From Stieleria mannarensis (GTDB taxonomy: Bacteria; Planctomycetota; Planctomycetia; Pirellulales; Pirellulaceae): a stretch of DNA of 32,732 nucleotides. This document shows, piece by piece, positions 16,982 to 23,391 of the stretch. How positions within the stretch are numbered: the stretch's first letter is position 1; each line of letters begins with the position of its first letter. The notes beneath the pieces were generated by a model. It did no database searches. It was not told the DNA's origin and saw only the letters and a list, made by a program, of their open reading frames with translations. The translations under genes and the position numbers were made by a program. The stretch lies in NCBI RefSeq assembly GCF_014154935.1, contig NZ_JACEHH010000071.1, positions 1 to 32,732 on the forward strand. Direction: 5' to 3'.

Positions 16982-17022
16982 TGGCAAATCATTCTTCCTC
17001 GCCGCGGACGTTGTTTTGATTT

Positions 17023-17038
17023 TGGCACAAATCATGCA
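17023..17038 (+). promoter_or_regulatory. Sigma-54 (-24/-12) promoter for usp and the downstream kinase gene
   Basis: TGGCACAAATCATGCA matches TGGCAC-N5-TTGCA with one mismatch. GG (17024-17025) and GC (17036-17037) are exactly 12 nt apart. Transcription would begin near 17049, leaving a 24-nt leader that still contains the AGGAAA ribosome-binding sequence. It is nearly the same as the ppk2 promoter at 8652-8667. Confidence 0.78.
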
Positions 17039-17072
17039 AACCTGTTCGCAAAACCCCCCTCAGGAAACTGCC

Positions 17073-18047
17073 ATGCAACGATTTAAAAACATCTTGGTTT
17101 ACGCGGGAACGGATGACCCGGAAACAGCGATCGCACGGGCCTTTGAGATCGCCAAGGAGAACAAGGCCGTGGTCACGCTGATGGATGTGATTAAACCCTT
17201 GCCCAGTGCGATCGGGATCATGACGCACGAGGCCCGTCCGGACAAATTGGAGCATTTGCTGATCGAGGATCGCGGGCAGCGGCTGGTCGATCTGGCCAAC
17301 CAGTTTTGCCGCGAAAGTCTGTCGGTCGAGATCCTGGTCCGCTGCGGTTCGCCCGCTCAAGAGATCACCAAACGGGTGCTCGCCGGCGGGCACGACCTGG
17401 TCATCAAAACCGCCGACGGTTGCACGACGACCGGGCGTTTGTTCGGCAGCATCGCGCGAACGCTGCTGCGCATCTGTCCCTGCCCGCTCTGGATCCTGAA
17501 ACCTCAACTCCATGCGTCGTTCAAGCAAGTGCTCGCGGCAATCGATTTGGATGCCGACGATGAAACCCATTTGAAACTGAACAACGAGATCCTGGAATTG
17601 TCCTATGCGGTCGCCCGGCGTGACCAGGCAAAACTGCATCTGGTCAGCGTCTGGGACATGTGGATGGAACAATCCCTACGCCGACGTGCCGGAGACGCGG
17701 AGGTCGATGCGGCACTGGCCAAACGCGAAGCCAAGGTCCGCAAACGCCTCGATCGACTGTTGCAACCACCGTTCGAAGGCGGCGACGAGATCGAGGTTCA
17801 CCTGCAACGCGGACAGGCGGCGACGAACATTCTTGGCGTCGCCGACCAGATCGAAGCCGATCTGGTTGTGATGGGAACGGTCTGTCGCACCGGAGTGGCC
17901 GGGTTCCTGATCGGCAACACCGCCGAAAACTTGCTCTCGGCGATGAAGTGCTCCGTACTCGCGCTCAAACCCGAAGGATTCCAATCCCCGATTGAGATCA
18001 CTGAAGATGATGAGTCGGCAGAAACATGCATGCTGCCGATGACCTAA
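17073..18047 (+). CDS. Tandem-domain universal stress protein (UspE-like)
   Basis: This cytoplasmic protein has 324 residues and two Usp domains, about 4-144 and 149-300. The second has the nucleotide-binding pattern G-x2-..-G-x(n)-G-N/S-T in MGTVCRTGVAGFLIGNTAE (from about 257), as in ATP-binding Usp proteins. The first has a degenerate version (KTADGCTTTGRLFGSIARTLL) and CPCPLWILKP. Such tandem proteins are linked to growth arrest, hypoxia and oxidative stress. The ATG at 17073 has AGGA 8 nt upstream and directly opens the first Usp strand (QRFKNILVYAGTDD); the longer frame from 16899 is rejected because it crosses the sigma-54 promoter. A 72-bp gap separates it from the phosphotransferase/kinase gene, probably one operon. 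Confidence 0.93.
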   Translation: MQRFKNILVYAGTDDPETAIARAFEIAKENKAVVTLMDVIKPLPSAIGIMTHEARPDKLEHLLIEDRGQRLVDLANQFCRESLSVEILVRCGSPAQEITKRVLAGGHDLVIKTADGCTTTGRLFGSIARTLLRICPCPLWILKPQLHASFKQVLAAIDLDADDETHLKLNNEILELSYAVARRDQAKLHLVSVWDMWMEQSLRRRAGDAEVDAALAKREAKVRKRLDRLLQPPFEGGDEIEVHLQRGQAATNILGVADQIEADLVVMGTVCRTGVAGFLIGNTAENLLSAMKCSVLALKPEGFQSPIEITEDDESAETCMLPMT

Positions 18048-18119
18048 CCGACGGACACGTGGATTGGACAAGGAGGTCTCCATCGATCGCGGTCCGTGTG
18101 ACACCCTACAGGTACGACG

Positions 18120-19691
18120 ATGAGTCACACCGATGCCACCGCAACCGCCAGCCGCCCGACGGATGCACAACTGGTCCAGGCACTCACCCGCCCCAAGGCC
18201 TATCCCAACACCATCGCCTCGGGTAGCGATCCCGGACCGATCGAATTGCACCAGACGCATATCTCTTGGGTCTTTCTGGTCGGCGACCATGCCTTCAAGG
18301 TGAAAAAGCCGGTGCGCAATGCCTTCCTGGATTATTCCACGCTGGAGAAACGCAAGCACTTTTGCGAAGAAGAACTCCGCCTGGACCGCCGGTTTGCCGC
18401 GGACCTGTACCTGGATGTCGTCCCGGTGACATTGAGCGACGGGCAGCCGGTCATGGAGGGCGATGGCGTGCCCATCGAATACGCGGTCAAGATGCGGCGG
18501 TTTCCCTCCGGCGCATTGCTCAGTGAACGAATTGAATCGGACAAGCTGACGACCGACGAAGTGTTCGAACTGGCCCGCTGTGTTGCGGACTTCCATCAGT
18601 CGGCCGAACGTCTCGACCCCAAAACCGCCGACAAGCGACTCGGTTCCATCGAAGTCGTTTACCGAAACGCGACGGACAACCTGAGCGCCCTGCGCGGGGT
18701 CGTCGGCGGCGATTCGGCCAAGGTCGTCCGAGTCCTCTTCGGCTGGACCGACAAGTACTTCAACCAGCACCGCCGCGTTTTCGCCCAGCGAGTCGTCAAC
18801 GGGTTCATACGCGAATGTCACGGTGACATGCACCTGGCAAACATCGTTCACTGGGGCGACCAGTTGATCCCCTTTGACGGGATCGAGTTCAACGAGTCAT
18901 TTCGTTGGATCGACGTGCTCAGCGATGCGGCGTTCGCGGCGATGGACTTTGCCGCCCGAGAGCGATTGGATTTATCGCGAAGCTTTATCAATGCCTACCT
19001 GGAACACACCGGCGACCACGCCTCGCTAATCGTGCTGCGTTGGTACCTGGTCTACCGCGCGCTGATCCGTGCCAAAGTGGCGGCGATCCGTGCGTCACAA
19101 CCCGGCATGTCGGTTGCCGATCAGACCGCGGCAATGAATGATTGTGAACACCATGTCGAATTGGCCTATCAGTTTTCGCTGCGCGAGCGCCCCCAACTGT
19201 GGATCACGCACGGGGTCAGCGGCAGCGGCAAGACGACCGCCAGCCAGTGGGCCGTGCAGCAACACGGTGCGATTCGGCTGCGCAGTGACATCGAACGCAA
19301 GCGGCATTTCGGGTTGGCCCCTTCCGACCGCCTTAGCGATCGGCAACGACAAAACCTGTACTGTGAAACGGCCAATCATGCCACCTACGAACGTTTGCAC
19401 CGGATGGCACGCTGCATCCTTCGCTCCGGCTATCCGGTCATCATCGATGCGACCTTCCTGCGACAGGCCGACCGCCAGACGTTTCGATCCTTGGCCGCTC
19501 GCGAAGGGGCGACGTTCGGGATCCTGGATTGCCACGCCGACGAACAAACGTTGCGTCAACGGATCACCGATCGCATCGCCCGAGACGACGACGCCTCGGA
19601 TGCCGATCTGGCAGTGCTCGATCAACAACTTGCCACTCGCCAACCGCTCACCGAACAAGAACGCGACAGCGTGGTCGAGCTGCAAGACTAG
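18120..19691 (+). CDS. Fusion of aminoglycoside-phosphotransferase-like domain and P-loop kinase
   Basis: This 523-residue protein has two domains. Residues about 40-330 resemble a protein-kinase-like phosphotransferase: HAFKVKKPV as the ATP-lysine region, the catalytic loop CHGDMHLAN (233-241) and metal-binding DGIEFN (253-258). Residues about 358-515 form an AAA/zeta-like P-loop kinase with GVSGSGKTT (365-373), RSDIERKR (388-395) and VIIDATFL. This pairing (COG2187 with COG0645) is a known architecture of unknown substrate; antibiotic resistance should not be inferred from the name. As I recall, mycobacterial Rv2004c has the same make-up beside a Usp gene in the DosR regulon. Here it follows usp with no separate promoter seen. 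Confidence 0.88.
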   Translation: MSHTDATATASRPTDAQLVQALTRPKAYPNTIASGSDPGPIELHQTHISWVFLVGDHAFKVKKPVRNAFLDYSTLEKRKHFCEEELRLDRRFAADLYLDVVPVTLSDGQPVMEGDGVPIEYAVKMRRFPSGALLSERIESDKLTTDEVFELARCVADFHQSAERLDPKTADKRLGSIEVVYRNATDNLSALRGVVGGDSAKVVRVLFGWTDKYFNQHRRVFAQRVVNGFIRECHGDMHLANIVHWGDQLIPFDGIEFNESFRWIDVLSDAAFAAMDFAARERLDLSRSFINAYLEHTGDHASLIVLRWYLVYRALIRAKVAAIRASQPGMSVADQTAAMNDCEHHVELAYQFSLRERPQLWITHGVSGSGKTTASQWAVQQHGAIRLRSDIERKRHFGLAPSDRLSDRQRQNLYCETANHATYERLHRMARCILRSGYPVIIDATFLRQADRQTFRSLAAREGATFGILDCHADEQTLRQRITDRIARDDDASDADLAVLDQQLATRQPLTEQERDSVVELQD

Positions 19692-19728
19692 CTCAGCAGC
19701 GACACATTCATCGTTAATCACCGTGCGA

Positions 19729-19754
19729 ACGTAGCTACCTTCGCCAGAAGGTGG
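19729..19754 (+). repeat. 26-nt dispersed hairpin repeat, copy 3
   Basis: The sequence begins ACGTAGCTACCTTCGCCAGA, with stem ACCTTC / GAAGGT (19737-19742 with 19747-19752) and loop GCCA. It is the same family as 9934-9959 and 13898-13923. It lies 3' of the phosphotransferase/kinase gene, between two convergent genes. Confidence 0.8.
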
Positions 19755-19770
19755 ATCCCCGATGCTTTCC

Positions 19771-19796
19771 ACGCTCGCACCGAGCGTAGCTACGCC
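19771..19796. repeat. Variant hairpin related to the 26-nt family
   Basis: ACGCTCG (19771-19777) and CGAGCGT (19781-19787) form a perfect 7-bp stem with loop CAC. The sequence after the stem, AGCTACGCC, echoes the GTAGCTACG flank of the 26-nt family. It is 17 bp from copy 3, and together they fill the gap between the kinase fusion and the Hsp20 gene. Confidence 0.55.
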
Positions 19797-19866
19797 AAAC
19801 GCTAGCCGCCGTGCGGTGCCGTCCCCAACGCGGCTAGCGCCGACCAGTTCATTGGCCTCTACCGGC

Positions 19867-20331
19867 TCACTTGGCTTTCACCGCGACCCGCTTGGCCTTG
19901 CTGACTTCGCCCTTGGGCAAATGGATCGTGATCACACCATTGTCGGCCTCGGCGACCACTTCCTCGGCTTTGGTCCCCGGCGGCAGCGCGATGCTGCGAT
20001 AGAACGATCCATAACGGCGTTCGATGCGATGCACCTTGGTTTCCTTGTCGTCGGTTTCCGCTTCTTCTTTCCGTTCGCCCTTGATGGTCAACCGATCATC
20101 GCTGACGCTGATCTCGACGTCTTCGGGTTTGATCCCCGGCAAATCGACTTTGACTTGCAACGCTTGGTCGGTTTCCGAGATGTCAACGCTCGGCTGCCAT
20201 TCGCTGGCCGGAAGCATGCTTTCGAAATCGCCGTTTCCGCCCCAGAAGTTTTGCAGCGCGCGATCGAATTCGTCTCGCATCCGATCAATGCTTGTCGGAA
20301 AGGAAGAACGTTGTCGTGTCAGAAGTCCCAT
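19867..20331 (-). CDS. Small heat-shock protein, Hsp20/alpha-crystallin family
   Basis: This ATP-independent holdase chaperone has 154 residues. The alpha-crystallin domain covers about 47-140: WQPSVDISETDQALQVKVDLPGI, EDVEISVSDDRLTIKGER, then RIERRYGSFYRSIALPPG and the family-typical A-x-x-x-NGVI-T-I-x-LPK near the end. A short basic tail (KAKRVAVKAK) follows. The ATG at 20331 is chosen because AAGGAG lies 6 nt upstream; the first ATG in frame, at 20346, would place that site inside the gene. It is divergent from the thioredoxin gene across 97 bp. A weaker sigma-54-like site is at 20409-20424. Hsp20 beside Usp fits a dormancy or stress cluster. Confidence 0.94.
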   Translation of the reverse strand: MGLLTRQRSSFPTSIDRMRDEFDRALQNFWGGNGDFESMLPASEWQPSVDISETDQALQVKVDLPGIKPEDVEISVSDDRLTIKGERKEEAETDDKETKVHRIERRYGSFYRSIALPPGTKAEEVVAEADNGVITIHLPKGEVSKAKRVAVKAK

Positions 20332-20408
20332 CTCACTCTCCTTCATTCAAAACAGTTGATACATTGTTTGGCAGACGTGCCCGGTGCACATTGTCGTTTT
20401 TGATGAAT

Positions 20409-20424
20409 TGCAAAATCCATACCG
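20409..20424 (-). promoter_or_regulatory. Weak sigma-54-like site upstream of hsp20
   Basis: On the minus strand CGGTATGGATTTTGCA has a perfect -12 half (TTTTGCA) and the correct 12-nt GG-to-GC step, but a poor -24 half (CGGTAT against TGGCAC). The start would be near 20398, about 67 nt before the Hsp20 ATG. It is listed because of the nearby stronger sites. Confidence 0.3.
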
Positions 20425-20428
20425 TTCC

Positions 20429-20875
20429 ATGACCGCTTCGCCCCTGACACTCGTTTGTTCCCACTGTCTCGCCGTCAATCGCGTTCCCGCAAATCGCATT
20501 CATGACCGACCGATCTGTGGTAAGTGCCAAACCACGCTGCTGCCCACCGCGCCTGTCGCGCTGACCGATCAGTCATTTGGCAAATTCGTCTCGCGCTCCG
20601 ATGTCCCGGTCCTCGTGGACTTTTGGGCGTCGTGGTGCGGCCCCTGCCGAATGATGGCCCCCGCATTTGCCGAAGCCGCTGCCGAATTGTCGCCCCAGTT
20701 CATCCTGGCGAAACTGGACACCGACGCTGCACCGCAAACGGCCAGCCAATTTTCGCTGTCCGGCATCCCGACGATCATTCTTTTTCAGCGGGGCAACGAA
20801 TTCGCGCGCCAAGCGGGCGCGATGAACACCGACCAGATCGTTCAGTGGGCCCGATCGAGCGCGCCTCGGCTGTGA
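20429..20875 (+). CDS. trxC: Thioredoxin 2 with N-terminal zinc ribbon (TrxC-like)
   Basis: This cytoplasmic disulfide reductase has 148 residues. The N-terminus has two CxxC pairs (Cys10/Cys13 in VCSHC and Cys30/Cys33 in ICGKC), the zinc-binding extension of thioredoxin 2. The thioredoxin fold follows with the active site WASWCGPCRMM (Cys70/Cys73) and the cis-proline loop SGIPTIILF. In E. coli this type is induced by oxidative stress through OxyR; no such site is visible here. The ATG at 20429 is chosen because the earlier in-frame start at 20384 adds residues unlike the family and overlaps the hsp20 promoter region. It is divergent from hsp20. Confidence 0.93.
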   Translation: MTASPLTLVCSHCLAVNRVPANRIHDRPICGKCQTTLLPTAPVALTDQSFGKFVSRSDVPVLVDFWASWCGPCRMMAPAFAEAAAELSPQFILAKLDTDAAPQTASQFSLSGIPTIILFQRGNEFARQAGAMNTDQIVQWARSSAPRL

Positions 20876-21307
20876 ACGATCCGCACATCCGGCGCGTCAC
20901 CCCCGCGCGGTCGTGCGGTCTCGCGCCTCGTTCCTGGGCGCTGCCTTCTGCCCCGAAACCTTCTTCCGTCCCTCTCCTCATGCTCACCGGCTCGACAGGG
21001 CGGGGTGGAAAGGTAGGAAGATTTCTGGGGTAGGAAAATTTGCTAAATCGAACGGACGGTGCGTTTCATCATTTTCTTACCTCCAAAATATTCTTACCCG
21101 ATTTCCGCAAGCGGCCATGAAGCGGGACCGCTTGCAGGAATTGGCTGATGTCAGAGGAGTCCTCCTGCCCAGTCGCCCGATGGTCGTCGTTGGTGGATTC
21201 GCAGAATCGATTCAGCTGGGATTGCGCAAAGTCACGCTCACGGTGCAACCGCCAAGTTTGTTATCCTAAAGGTTCGCCCCCGCCTCTACGCTTTTCCCCA
21301 CACACTC
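20876..21307. other. 432-bp intergenic region holding an inverted-repeat element
   Basis: No credible gene is seen between trxC and the dioxygenase-like gene. The main content is the long inverted repeat at 21012-21098. A small mirrored pair GCAAGCGG / CCGCTTGC follows near 21107-21135. Upstream of the next gene there is no clear sigma-70 or sigma-54 promoter. Confidence 0.55.
21012..21098. repeat. Imperfect inverted repeat with two-unit arms
   Basis: The arms 21012-21039 and 21071-21098 (28 nt each, 31-nt loop) match at 22 of 28 positions; three of the six mismatches would be G-U pairs in RNA. Each arm contains two tandem units of the type GGTAGGAA(G/A)AT. The plan of two A-rich units separated by a G-run, mirrored across a loop, is the same as in the element at 23276-23391 although the sequence differs. 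Confidence 0.75.
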
Positions 21308-22147
21308 ATGTCCACACCGATCCCCCAGCTCGACCGCGAGCAATACCGGCGCGACGGATTCCTGCTCCGCAAGTCGCTGTTCGACGCCGAAGAAATCGAC
21401 TTGCTGCGACGATCCGCGCGGGAAGACAAACAGCTGGACGATCACGCCTTTGGTCGTGCCGATGGCGAAGGCGGGACGGTTCGTTTGTCGCTTTGGAATC
21501 ATCCCGGCCAAGGCATCTATGGCGCGTTCGCCCGCTGTCACCGGATGGTCGACACCGCCGAACAACTGCTCGATGACGAGCCCTATCATTATCATTCCAA
21601 AATGATCATGAAGGACGCCCGCATTGGCGGGGCGTGGGCGTGGCACCAGGACTACGGCTATTGGTACGCAAACGGTGTGCTGACCCCCAACTTGGTCAGC
21701 GCGTTCATCGCCGTGGACCCCGCCACTCCCGAAAACGGTTGCTTGCAGGTCATCCGTGGCTCACATCATTGCGGACGAATCCACCACCAATTGACCGGCG
21801 ATCAAGCCGGGGCGGACATCGAACGGGTCGGTGAAATTTTGAAACGAATGGAATTGGTCTACGTCGAAATGGAACCCGGCGATGTCCTGTTCTTCCACGC
21901 CAACCTGTTGCATCGCAGCGATCAAAACAAGTCGGACAAACCGCGCTGGTCGATGATCTGCTGCTACAACGCAAAATCCAACGATCCCTACAAGGACTCA
22001 CATCACCCCCGCTACACGCCGATCCATCGCTTGGACGATGCGGCGATCAAGAAAATCGGCATCAAACGGTTCGACCAGGACAGCGACGAAGCCGGCTTTC
22101 TGGATCCCGATCATGACGCCAGCGCCAGATCGCTGCAGGACGGGTGA
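21308..22147 (+). CDS. Phytanoyl-CoA dioxygenase family protein (Fe(II)/2-oxoglutarate oxygenase)
   Basis: This 279-residue protein belongs to the PhyH/ectoine-hydroxylase-like group of non-haem iron oxygenases. The iron-binding facial triad is visible as His113-x-Asp115 (AWHQDYGYWY) and distal His202 in ANLLHRSDQN, followed by Arg213 (KPRWS) as the likely 2-oxoglutarate anchor. Other typical parts are REQYRRDGFLLRKSLF-like opening, PENGCLQVIRGSH and MEPGDVLFFHANLLH. The substrate is unknown. The stop codon overlaps the start of the Gfo/Idh gene as GTGA, so the two products probably act on the same small molecule. Confidence 0.9.
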   Translation: MSTPIPQLDREQYRRDGFLLRKSLFDAEEIDLLRRSAREDKQLDDHAFGRADGEGGTVRLSLWNHPGQGIYGAFARCHRMVDTAEQLLDDEPYHYHSKMIMKDARIGGAWAWHQDYGYWYANGVLTPNLVSAFIAVDPATPENGCLQVIRGSHHCGRIHHQLTGDQAGADIERVGEILKRMELVYVEMEPGDVLFFHANLLHRSDQNKSDKPRWSMICCYNAKSNDPYKDSHHPRYTPIHRLDDAAIKKIGIKRFDQDSDEAGFLDPDHDASARSLQDG

Positions 22148-23250
22148 CATCTTCGATGCCTGACCGATCGCCCCCAGAACCGCTGGACTACCTGCCGACG
22201 CTGCCCCGAAACCTGGACGTCGGCATCGGATGCATCGGCGCAGGATTCATCATGGCCGATTGCCATCTGGTCGCGTATCGCCAAGCCGGATTGCAACCGA
22301 TCGCCATCACTTCGCGGACCCCCGAAAACGCCCGGCGGGTCGCCCAGCGTCATTCGATCGGCTCGGTCTACGCGACCTACCGCGAATTGCTGCAAGACCA
22401 ACGCGTCGAAGTCGTCGACATTGCCGTCCCGCCGGATTGTCTGCTCGATGTCGTCCGCGAAGTCGTCACACACCGCCAGATCCGAGGCATTCTGGCGCAA
22501 AAACCACTCGGCGTCTGTCTCGACCAAGCCGAACAGATCGTTCGGTTGTGTCGCGATGCAGGCATCACGTTGTGTGTGAATCAAAACATGCGCTACGACC
22601 AATCGGTTCGCGCCTGCGGTCAGTTGATCCGCCGCGGTGATCTGGGCGATCCGGTCTTGGCAACGGTCGACATGCGAGCGATCCCGCATTGGATGCCTTG
22701 GCAACAGCGTCAGGGTTGGGTCACGTGCCGTATCATGTCGATCCACCACTTGGACACCATGCGGTTCTGGTTCGGCAACCCACAGCGCGTCTTCGCCAGC
22801 TTTCGGACCGATCCGCGGACCGAGTTTGATCACCGCGACGGCATCGGGCTGTACATCCTGGAATACGACTCCGGGCTGCGATGCATGATTTGCGATGACG
22901 TTTGGACCGGCCCGGCTCGTGAAGGGGCCGCCCAGGCCATCGGGATCACCTATCGCGTCGAAGGCACAAAGGGACTGGCACTGGGCGAAATCGGTTGGCC
23001 CAAGTACCCACAGCGGAACCCCAGCACGCTGCAGTACAGCACCACATCGACGGGCATTTGGCATCGCCCGCAATGGGACCAGGTCTGGTTTCCGGATGCA
23101 TTTCTGGGACCGATGGCGGAACTATTGGTCGCCTTGGAAACCGACGGCCAGCCGGCAATGAGTGGCGATGACAATTTAGCCACCATGGCACTGGTCGACG
23201 CCTGCTATCAATCGGCCAACGAGCATCGGGCCGTGGAGGTGGATCGGTAG
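22144..23250 (+). CDS. Gfo/Idh/MocA-family oxidoreductase
   Basis: This is a NAD(P)-dependent sugar or polyol dehydrogenase of 368 residues. The Rossmann fold starts with VGIGCIGAGFIMADCHLVAYR (about 26-46), then AITSRTPENARRVA. The canonical EKP motif reads AQKPLG here, so glutamine replaces the glutamate; this variant exists in the family. Later motifs include CVNQNMRYDQSV and the candidate catalytic His in IMSIHHLDTMRFWFG. The GTG start at 22144 overlaps the preceding stop codon (GTGA) with AGGA a few bases upstream; ATG at 22156 is an alternative four codons in. The operon with a 2-oxoglutarate oxygenase suggests catabolism or modification of an unknown carbohydrate-like compound. Confidence 0.91.
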   Translation: MTSSMPDRSPPEPLDYLPTLPRNLDVGIGCIGAGFIMADCHLVAYRQAGLQPIAITSRTPENARRVAQRHSIGSVYATYRELLQDQRVEVVDIAVPPDCLLDVVREVVTHRQIRGILAQKPLGVCLDQAEQIVRLCRDAGITLCVNQNMRYDQSVRACGQLIRRGDLGDPVLATVDMRAIPHWMPWQQRQGWVTCRIMSIHHLDTMRFWFGNPQRVFASFRTDPRTEFDHRDGIGLYILEYDSGLRCMICDDVWTGPAREGAAQAIGITYRVEGTKGLALGEIGWPKYPQRNPSTLQYSTTSTGIWHRPQWDQVWFPDAFLGPMAELLVALETDGQPAMSGDDNLATMALVDACYQSANEHRAVEVDR

Positions 23251-23275
23251 GGCAGGCCGTTGGGATCGCGGCTGG

Positions 23276-23391
23276 GCTGACAGAAAAATGGGGGGCAGAA
23301 AAATGAAAGACACGAAGACGGCCTCGCTTCGATCCACGTCCCCCCCCATTAAATTTCAACCCATTTTTCTGCCCCCTATTTTTCTGTCAGC
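23276..23391. repeat. Long inverted repeat with two-unit arms between convergent genes
   Basis: The arms 23276-23305 and 23362-23391 are 30 nt each around a 56-nt loop, with one mismatch that would be a G-U pair in RNA. Each arm holds the unit CAGAAAAATG/A twice, joined by a G-run (left arm begins GCTGACAGAAAAATGGGGGG). The right arm overlaps the end of the toroid-protein gene and supplies its last codons and TAG. It occupies almost all of the gap after the Gfo/Idh gene and may serve as a bidirectional terminator or be an inserted element. Confidence 0.88.

Noticed and set aside
16899..17072. Longer Usp start with a hydrophobic leader
   Set aside because: It would place the sigma-54 promoter inside the coding region, and the ATG at 17073 has a ribosome-binding site and opens the Usp fold directly.
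18120..19691. Aminoglycoside resistance gene
   Set aside because: Only the kinase-like fold and HGDxHxxN loop are shared; the fusion to a P-loop kinase and the Usp neighbour indicate a housekeeping or stress role.
22111..23073. 320-residue minus-strand open frame
   Set aside because: It is antisense to the Gfo/Idh gene and is explained by third-position GC bias.
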